From an uncultured Sutterella sp. (GTDB taxonomy: Bacteria > Pseudomonadota > Gammaproteobacteria > Burkholderiales > Burkholderiaceae_F): a stretch of 64,000 nucleotides of DNA. Where the stretch lies: contig UQTE01000006.1 of the NCBI GenBank assembly GCA_900543805.1, forward strand, positions 37,519 through 101,518, written 5' to 3'. Within the stretch, counting starts at the first letter, position 1. The number at the start of each line of letters is the position of its first letter. The notes beneath the pieces were generated by a model that was given only the letters and a program-made list of their open reading frames with translations, was not told the origin of the DNA and did no database searches. Below, in pieces: positions 58,762-64,000 of the stretch. The translations under genes were made by a program, and so were the position numbers.

Positions 58762-59424
58762 TCAGATGCGCGCGATCGTCGAGAGAACGCCCGTCACCTT
58801 GTCGCCGATCGTGACCTTCACTTCGGCGTCGGTCGGCAGATACACGTCCACGCGCGAACCGAAGCGGATGAAGCCGTAGCGCTGACCGCGCTCGAGCCGA
58901 TCGCCTTCCTGCGTGTAGCAGAGAATGCGGCGGGCGACGAGGCCGGCCACCTGCACGAAGGTGATGCGGCGGCCGTCGTCCATGCGGACGGTCACGGCGT
59001 TTCGTTCGTTTTCGGTCGAAGCCTTGTCAAGATCCGCGTTCACGAAAGTGCCCGGCGTGTAGCGGACCGTCTCGACGGTACCCGAAACCGGCGCCTTCTG
59101 GCTGTGCACGTTGAAGACGTTCATGAAGATCGAGATCTTGAGCGCTTCTTCGCCCGTCACGGGGTCTTCGGCGCGCTCGACTTTGCAGACGCGCCCGTCG
59201 ACCGGGCTCACCACTGCGCGCTCGTCGAGCGGCAGTTCACGAACGGGATCGCGGAAGAACTGGAAGCTGAAGAGGAAAAGAAGCAGGAAGACGTGTCCGA
59301 GGAAGTCCCAGTCGATCACCCAGTAGAAAAGGAGGGCGACGACGGCGAGGCCCGTCAGAATGGGCCAGCCTTCGCGGGCGATGATGGGATACGGAGGGAG
59401 TTTGTTCACTGTGGGATGCTCCAA
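58762..59424 (-). CDS. psd: Phosphatidylserine decarboxylase proenzyme
   Basis: 220 residues, the short archaeal/Bacteroidetes-like Psd type. Two N-terminal hydrophobic helices (about 20-55) are followed by [41 protein letters not shown] and [20 protein letters not shown]. The autocleavage site is [10 protein letters not shown] with G189-S190, which yields the pyruvoyl group on the small chain. It makes phosphatidylethanolamine from the product of PssA. TACAAT elements on both strands (59476-59523) make a divergent promoter region with the next gene. Confidence 0.92.
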   Translation of the reverse strand: MEHPTVNKLPPYPIIAREGWPILTGLAVVALLFYWVIDWDFLGHVFLLLFLFSFQFFRDPVRELPLDERAVVSPVDGRVCKVERAEDPVTGEEALKISIFMNVFNVHSQKAPVSGTVETVRYTPGTFVNADLDKASTENERNAVTVRMDDGRRITFVQVAGLVARRILCYTQEGDRLERGQRYGFIRFGSRVDVYLPTDAEVKVTIGDKVTGVLSTIARI

Positions 59425-59475
59425 TGAGAGACCCGCGGGCTACCGAGCCCCAAGCGCGGGAACGATGGATGGAGG

Positions 59476-59523
59476 ATTGTAGCAAAGTGCGGCGCCCACC
59501 AACAGTTCTCCTTCGCGTACAAT
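59476..59523. promoter_or_regulatory. Divergent promoter region between psd and the gene at 59557
   Basis: TACAAT on the minus strand (59481-59476) faces psd. TACAAT on the plus strand (59518-59523) faces the gene at 59557. They are 36 bases apart. -35 elements are not clear. Confidence 0.5.
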
Positions 59524-59556
59524 GCGCAACCAAATCCAACCGACTCATTTCCATCC

Positions 59557-60117
59557 ATGACCAGCTCGATCACCTTTCTCGTCGTCGCCCTCGCGCTCGC
59601 CCTCGGTCTCTATCAGATCTTCCGCGCCCTGCGTCTTTTCAAAAAGCCCGATCTTCTGAAGAATCACGCTGCGGGCGTCTACGAACTCCCCGAAGAGGAA
59701 AGAAACCGCGTCTTCGGCGGGCGCGACCCCGAAGAAGTCGTATCGATCGAAGTGCTCAAAACCGTCCTCAAGACGGGGAAGGTCCCCGTCCTCAAGGAAA
59801 CGCCCGTCATGGCGCTTCCGACCATCACGCGTTCGCGCCTGCAGATGCTCATGGTCTTCGGTTGGGGCGCAGCACTCGTTCTTCTCTACATCTACCTTCT
59901 GCTCAATCCCTCGGCGCTCGACATCGATCCGATCATCTTTCACACCTTCTCGGTCGCTCTCGTTCTGATTCTCGCGGGCGCGGGGCTCAACGCCGTCGCC
60001 ATGCTGCGGGTCGTCCTCATTCACTACTGGATTGCCGAGCGCTGCATTGAAGCGGGTCTAGCCAAGCCCGAGGACATCGCCCCCAAGGCGGACGAAAAGA
60101 AGAGCGGAGCCCGCTGA
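59557..60117 (+). CDS. Conserved-looking membrane protein of unknown function
   Basis: 186 residues, not recognised. One N-terminal helix (about 3-22), a cytoplasmic-looking part of about 70 residues with KKPDLLKNHAAGVYELPEEERNR, two further helices (about 98-117 and 128-150) and a Lys/Asp-rich tail. It is divergent from psd and has its own TACAAT and terminator, so it is a stand-alone gene. No enzyme motif is seen. The ATG has no ribosome site (cgactcatttccatcc before it), which may mean a leaderless or weak start. Confidence 0.65.
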   Translation: MTSSITFLVVALALALGLYQIFRALRLFKKPDLLKNHAAGVYELPEEERNRVFGGRDPEEVVSIEVLKTVLKTGKVPVLKETPVMALPTITRSRLQMLMVFGWGAALVLLYIYLLLNPSALDIDPIIFHTFSVALVLILAGAGLNAVAMLRVVLIHYWIAERCIEAGLAKPEDIAPKADEKKSGAR

Positions 60118-60142
60118 GTCTTTTCCTAGCCCCAAAAATCGA

Positions 60143-60177
60143 CGCCCCCGAAGGAGTCATCCCGCGGGGGCGTTTTT
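60143..60177. terminator. Bidirectional terminator
   Basis: CGCCCCCG/CGGGGGCG (60143-60150 with 60165-60172) followed by TTTTTG; on minus TCGATTTTTGG follows. It lies between the convergent unknown membrane protein and the stress protein. Confidence 0.85.
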
Positions 60178-60196
60178 GTCGATCTTCAGTGAAGCG

Positions 60197-61096
60197 TCAG
60201 CGGCGAACCACCAGGAGCGGCACCTTGCATTCGGCCGCGATGTGCATGGCGGTCGAGCCGAGAACGGCCGACTTGAAGTTGCCGTAGCCGTGCGAACCGA
60301 TCACGAGGAGGTCGAGTTCGTTCTTCGCGTACTGGGCGATGGCGTCGCTCGCAAAGCCGCGGAGCTTTTCCGCCTGGACGGGGACGTCCGCCTTTTCAAA
60401 GCGCTCGAGCACCGGCTTCACGGTCTTTTCGAACTCTTCGGCCGTGCTCTTTTCGAATTCTTCCGTCGAGACGGTCGGCATCACGTATTCGACGCTCGTC
60501 GTCGCCACGAGGGCCTGATAGTCGCGCACGACGTGGAGCACCCGGAAGTCGGGATCCGCGCCGAAGAAGTCCTTGTGCGCGAGCACGTAGTCGGTCGCGG
60601 CTTCGCCGTAGGCCGAGCCGTCGACGGCGATTCCGACGCGCAGACGGTCGCCCGTCGCCGGGACTTCGTCGCGAAGAAGGAGAAGCGGACGCTTCGATTC
60701 GGCAAGAACCGCGTTCGAGACGGAGCCGAGGAAGAGGCTCTTCCAGAGGGACTGGCCGCGCGAACCCATGACGATCAGGTCGGCGTCGAGGTCCTCGGCC
60801 TCCTTCGCGATCACCTTGCCGGGTTCGCCCCCGCGGACGATTTCCTTGGCTTGAAAGCCCGCGGCGCGGATTTCCCCGCGAAGCGACTCGAAGACCCGTT
60901 CCCCTTCGGTGCGGTAATAGGATTCGAGCGACTCGAGCGAGAGCATATCCACGATGCGCTGCGGAACGATGTTCTGCACGGTGAGGAGTTCGATCTCGGG
61001 GTTCTGTCCGAGCATCGTTTCACGCCCGGCCAAAAAGCGCACGGCGGCGCGGCTGCTCGCACTGCCGTCGACGGGCACGAGAATTCGCATGGTCAT
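60197..61096 (-). CDS. Tandem-domain universal stress protein
   Basis: 299 residues from the ATG at 61096, which follows AAGGAGG. Two UspA domains (about 1-150 and 155-299), each with an ATP-binding loop of the G-x2-G-x9-G-S/T type: GSRGQSLWKSLFLGS in the first and GSHGYGNFKSAVLGST in the second. Starts RILVPVDGSASSRAAV; the second domain starts RVGIAVDGSAYGEAA. Tandem UspA proteins bind ATP and help survival under starvation or anoxia. Monocistronic. Confidence 0.9.
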   Translation of the reverse strand: MTMRILVPVDGSASSRAAVRFLAGRETMLGQNPEIELLTVQNIVPQRIVDMLSLESLESYYRTEGERVFESLRGEIRAAGFQAKEIVRGGEPGKVIAKEAEDLDADLIVMGSRGQSLWKSLFLGSVSNAVLAESKRPLLLLRDEVPATGDRLRVGIAVDGSAYGEAATDYVLAHKDFFGADPDFRVLHVVRDYQALVATTSVEYVMPTVSTEEFEKSTAEEFEKTVKPVLERFEKADVPVQAEKLRGFASDAIAQYAKNELDLLVIGSHGYGNFKSAVLGSTAMHIAAECKVPLLVVRR

Positions 61097-61296
61097 GATT
61101 TCCTCCTTTGGAGTGGTTGCGGGAGCGGAAATTTCCGCCGTCCCGGGCAAAACGCGAAAGCTTTGCGTCTTGGTTTCATTGTAGCCCGAGGCGTCGACGC
61201 GTTCGATGAAAAAAGTTTTCTTTTCCCCGACTTGAGATTTCGGCGGGGAACCCCCATATAAGAAGGAAACACTTCTAGCCTTTGGGCAATTTCGGT

Positions 61297-62202
61297 ATGG
61301 ACAATCTCCAAAAACTTTATTTCGACAAGGCCGCCGTCCGCGGCGAAACCGTGATCCTCGGCCCCGCGCTCGAAGCGGCCGTCGAGCATCAGAACCTTCC
61401 GACGGCCGTCAAGACCCTCGTGGGCGAGATGGCGGCTTCGGCCCTTCTCTGCGCCGCAGCGCTCGAATTCGACGGCTCCGTCGTGTTGCAGGCGCAGGGC
61501 GACGAGAAGGCCCCCGTCCGTCTCATCGTGGTCGACGTCTCCAAGGACCTCTCCTTCCGCATCAACGTGACGATGCGCGACTGGGAGGAAGGCATCTCCG
61601 AGAAGGCCGGCCTTCGCGAACTCCTCAACCCCGCGGGCGGGGCGCGCTGCGCCCTGATCCTCGACGCTTCGAACCGTCCCAACGGCGAAGCGCCCTACCA
61701 GGGGATCGTGGTGCTCGAAGGCGACTCCTTCGCCGAAGCGATGGAACAGTACTTCGCCCGCTCCGAACAGGTCGAGACCACCCTGCGTCTCGCGTCCGAC
61801 GGCAAGCGCGCCGGGGGCGTCATGGTGCAGAAGCTCCCCTCGACGGGCGGCGTTCTTCCTGAAGACTTCGACGCCGACGGTTGGGAGCGCATCCGTCTCT
61901 TTGCGAAGTCCGCCAAGGACGAAGAACTCCTCACGCTCGAACCCGAGGAAATGAACCGCCGTCTCTTCTGGGAAGAGTCCCCGCGCGTAACGCTCGAAAA
62001 GCCCGTCGTCTTCCGCTGCACGTGCTCGCCCGAACGCATCGAGAACATCCTCCTGCAGTTCGACCGCATGGAACTTCTCGAAAAGGGCTCGAAGGACCTC
62101 ACCGTCACCTGCCGCTTCTGCGGAAAGCAGTACGTCTTCACGCAGGCCGACATCGACCGGATCTTCGCGGAAAACCACCGCAATCATCCACGTCCGAGCT
62201 GA
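61297..62202 (+). CDS. hslO: Redox-regulated chaperone Hsp33
   Basis: 301 residues from the ATG at 61297. The N-terminal Hsp33 substrate-binding domain leads to the redox-switch zinc domain with C241-x-C243 (CTCS) and C272-xx-C275 (CRFC), in the usual CxC...CxxC arrangement. Oxidation releases zinc and turns on chaperone activity against hypochlorite and other oxidants. It is divergent from the stress-protein gene, so two stress functions share one intergenic region. A terminator follows. Confidence 0.95.
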   Translation: MDNLQKLYFDKAAVRGETVILGPALEAAVEHQNLPTAVKTLVGEMAASALLCAAALEFDGSVVLQAQGDEKAPVRLIVVDVSKDLSFRINVTMRDWEEGISEKAGLRELLNPAGGARCALILDASNRPNGEAPYQGIVVLEGDSFAEAMEQYFARSEQVETTLRLASDGKRAGGVMVQKLPSTGGVLPEDFDADGWERIRLFAKSAKDEELLTLEPEEMNRRLFWEESPRVTLEKPVVFRCTCSPERIENILLQFDRMELLEKGSKDLTVTCRFCGKQYVFTQADIDRIFAENHRNHPRPS

Positions 62203-62230
62203 TCGGGCAAAACATTCCGAGATTCTCCGG

Positions 62231-62264
62231 CGGGGCGGCTCCAGAGAGGGAGCCGCCCCGTTTT
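62231..62264 (+). terminator. Intrinsic terminator of hslO
   Basis: CGGGGCGGCTCC/GGAGCCGCCCCG (62231-62242 with 62249-62260) followed by TTTTCC. Confidence 0.9.
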
Positions 62265-62277
62265 CCTTACATCGGAA

Positions 62278-63420
62278 TCACACCCATCCCTTCTTGCGGA
62301 AGGCGCGCAGCTTCTCCGTGAAGTACTGCATTTCCTCGGGAAGACCGAGCGAAATGCGGCACCATTCGACGGCGGGCGGGAAGGGACGGCCCACCATGAT
62401 GTTTTCTTCCTTCAGCATCCGGTCCGCAAAGGGCTTGAGCGGCGCCTTGAGATTCACGAAGACGAAGTTCGTCTGACTCGGGAGGTACTCGAGACCGAGC
62501 TCGTCGAGGCAGTCCGTGAGGATCTTTCGCGATTCGTCGTTCACGGCCTTCGAGCGCTTGAGGAAGTCCGCGTCGTTCAATTCGGCGAGCGCCGCCTCGA
62601 TCGTGCAGTTGTTCATCATGATGTCGTAGGCGACGTGCTTTTTCACGCGCTCGATCACCTTCGGAGCCGCGTAAGCGAAACCCAGGCGCAGGCCGGCCAT
62701 GGCGAAGATCTTCGAGAAGGTCTTGAGAACGACCACGTTCTCAAAGCCTTCCTTCACAAGCCCCGTCGTCGTGCGGAAGACCTTCGGGTCCGCAAATTCG
62801 GCGTAGGCTTCGTCGACGAGGAACATCGTGCGGGCGGGCTTTTCGCGGATCCACGCAAGGAGCGCTTCACCGTCGCAGGCGGTCGACGTGGGATTGTTCG
62901 GATTCACGAAGTAGACGATGACGGGGCCCTCTTGGGCGGCCTTCGCGGCCGCGGCCTTCATCGCCGGAACGTCGATCGACCACTTCGGTCCCATCGGGAC
63001 CTTGACGACGGGAAGGCCGTTCTTTTTGGCGGTGTCCTCACCGTCGCTGTAAGTGAGTTCGGGCACGACGAGCTTCACGCCGGGCTCAATGTAGGCTTCG
63101 ACCGAGGCGCGGATCGCTTCGGCCGAGCCGTGCGTCGGGAGAATGTTCGCGGGCGTGCCGCCGATGAAGTCGGCCATCGCCTTTCGCAACACTTCCACCC
63201 GCACGAAGGGATAGCGCGAAGCCTGCGCGGTCGCCTCCGCCACGGCCTTGCGCGCTGCGGGACTCAGCCCCAGCGGATTCTCGTTGAAGGAAAGGAGCAT
63301 CGGCCGGCCCTTGGCGGGCGGCGTGAAGGAGGGAGCGTCCGCGGCGCGCGCGGCGGGGCCCGAAAGGAGCACGGGCGTGACGGCGGAGGCCATCAGAAGG
63401 GATCGACGCGTGAGGGTCAT
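62278..63420 (-). CDS. Tat-exported HisC-like PLP aminotransferase
   Basis: 380 residues from the ATG at 63420, 8 bases after GGAG; the ATG at 63426 is too close to it. The N-terminus is a twin-arginine signal (TLTRRSLLMASAVTPVLLSGPAARA, cleavage near residue 26). The rest is a class I/II aminotransferase of the histidinol-phosphate type: LSFNENPLGLSP, YFVNPNNPTSTACDG, FLVDEAYAEF and LKTFSKIFAMAGLRLGFA with the PLP lysine. A PLP enzyme with a Tat signal should fold with cofactor in the cytoplasm and act in the periplasm. Its substrate is unknown. No his operon is nearby. Confidence 0.85.
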   Translation of the reverse strand: MTLTRRSLLMASAVTPVLLSGPAARAADAPSFTPPAKGRPMLLSFNENPLGLSPAARKAVAEATAQASRYPFVRVEVLRKAMADFIGGTPANILPTHGSAEAIRASVEAYIEPGVKLVVPELTYSDGEDTAKKNGLPVVKVPMGPKWSIDVPAMKAAAAKAAQEGPVIVYFVNPNNPTSTACDGEALLAWIREKPARTMFLVDEAYAEFADPKVFRTTTGLVKEGFENVVVLKTFSKIFAMAGLRLGFAYAAPKVIERVKKHVAYDIMMNNCTIEAALAELNDADFLKRSKAVNDESRKILTDCLDELGLEYLPSQTNFVFVNLKAPLKPFADRMLKEENIMVGRPFPPAVEWCRISLGLPEEMQYFTEKLRAFRKKGWV

Positions 63421-63601
63421 GGTCATTTCTCCAAGTGTCGTCGCAAGGCGCGCAAAGGGCGCTCCGAGAGCGCTCTTCGGCCTTTCTCTTCAGCCATTAT
63501 GAGGGGGAAGAAAAACGCGGCGTCCCGCCCGACTCCCCTTTTCTTTGCTCTTTTTCGCTTCTCTTGCCTTCGCGCAGAGAGCCTACGCGCTCCTCTCTAA
63601 G

Positions 63602-63631
63602 AAAAAAGCCCGAGAAACTTCTCTCTCGGGC
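63602..63631 (-). terminator. Intrinsic terminator of the HAD gene
   Basis: On the minus strand GCCCGAGA/TCTCGGGC with an 8-base loop, followed by TTTTTTC, 16 bases past the stop. Confidence 0.9.
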
Positions 63632-63646
63632 GTCGCGAAGGCGTTT

Positions 63647-64000
63647 TCAGCCTTCAATGAATCGGGCGAGCTCCTCGACCGTGTCGCAGAGAACCGTCGG
63701 ACGCGAGAGCACAAGATCGCGCCTCGGCTGCGCGCCGTAGGTCATCGCCGCGACGTCGCAGCCGTAGCGCTGCGCCATGACGATGTCGTGCACGGTGTCG
63801 CCCACCATGAGCGTCCTTTCCTTCGGAATGTCCGTGAAGAGTCCGATCTCTTCGAGCATGTCGGGATTGGGCTTCGGGGCCGTTTCCTCGGCCGTGCGGG
63901 TGATCGAAAAGAGTTCCTCGACGTTCGTGCGGTGAAGCCTCCGCACCCATTCATCCGGCAAAGCCGTCTGAATGGATGCGGCTTCCCTCCTTCGTAATCC
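63647..64000 (-). CDS. HAD-superfamily hydrolase, phosphoglycolate-phosphatase-like (5' end outside window)
   Basis: The last 117 codons of a gene that enters from the right edge. The frame is open to base 64000 without a start, so the beginning is missing. Visible are KPNPDMLEEIGLF, with the HAD motif III lysine, and MVGDTVHDIVMAQRYGCDVAAMTYG, with the motif IV acidic pair GDTVHD. The pattern fits subfamily IA enzymes such as Gph that remove phosphate from 2-phosphoglycolate or nucleotides. The catalytic motif I is not visible. An intrinsic terminator follows. Confidence 0.82.
   Translation of the reverse strand, partial: GLRRREAASIQTALPDEWVRRLHRTNVEELFSITRTAEETAPKPNPDMLEEIGLFTDIPKERTLMVGDTVHDIVMAQRYGCDVAAMTYGAQPRRDLVLSRPTVLCDTVEELARFIEG

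Noticed and set aside
1..64000. CRISPR arrays, insertion sequences, prophage or rRNA
   Set aside because: No regular spaced repeats, transposase, integrase or phage structural genes, and no rRNA sequence, were seen on either strand.

Overview
This window is GC-rich, densely packed bacterial chromosome. Gene orders typical of beta/gamma-proteobacteria are present: tsaB-rimI, fimV-truA-accD-folC-dedD-like-cvpA-purF, rluD/bamD divergent, tamA-tamB and ompR-envZ. It also has Tat-exported flavoprotein reductases, one beside a tetraheme cytochrome c, as expected of an anaerobically respiring gut betaproteobacterium. My best guess is Burkholderiales, family Sutterellaceae. That is an inference from gene content and order, not a database match. 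There is no rRNA, CRISPR array, insertion sequence or prophage in view.

Layout. 1-1.3 kb: end of a tsaB-rimI-(glycosylase-like) operon. 1.3-4.4 kb: a small secreted protein, then ompR-envZ with an intrinsic terminator between the two genes. 4.4-7.6 kb: fused ispDF, then a tetraheme cytochrome/flavoprotein pair. 8-9.4 kb: a FadL-type outer-membrane protein. 9.5-13.2 kb: a candidate small RNA and mfd. 13.3-15.6 kb: a DUF362 protein, a YitT-like membrane protein and yceD. 15.7-20.4 kb: an MFS transporter, maf, a tetrapyrrole-methylase-fold enzyme, a membrane-anchored nuclease-like protein and a marR-cupin operon. 20.5-22.1 kb: an AlbA/Schlafen-type regulator.

22.3-41.8 kb is a long run on the minus strand. 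In transcription order it holds tamA, tamB, an FNT channel, fimV, truA, accD, folC, a SPOR protein, cvpA, purF, a KefB/YbaL-type antiporter and a second flavoprotein reductase. 42-43.6 kb: an accessory AAA ATPase next to tRNA-His. 43.7-47.7 kb: rimO, pgeF and rluD, divergent from bamD. 47.8-51.5 kb: an MFS transporter overlapping a histone-deacetylase-fold enzyme, and mltB. 51.6-54.4 kb: an ABC importer of the TrpXYZ-like class. 54.4-56.8 kb: a regulatory intergenic region, a DMT exporter and an FAH-fold protein. 57-64 kb: pssA, a WYL-like regulator, psd, an unknown membrane protein, a universal stress protein, hslO, a Tat-exported aminotransferase and a HAD hydrolase cut by the window end.

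How it fits together: most genes are core. They serve cell-envelope assembly (tamAB, bamD, mltB, fimV, SPOR), phospholipid synthesis (accD, pssA, psd), RNA/ribosome modification (tsaB, rimI, rimO, rluD, truA) and anaerobic redox metabolism (two flavoproteins, tetraheme cytochrome, FNT channel). No single large undescribed system stands out. The most interesting items are local: a terminator between ompR and envZ, a small RNA candidate, a membrane-anchored PD-(D/E)XK-like protein, a periplasmic aminotransferase, palindromic operators upstream of the DMT exporter, and an accessory ATPase beside tRNA-His whose C-terminal nuclease motif looks decayed.
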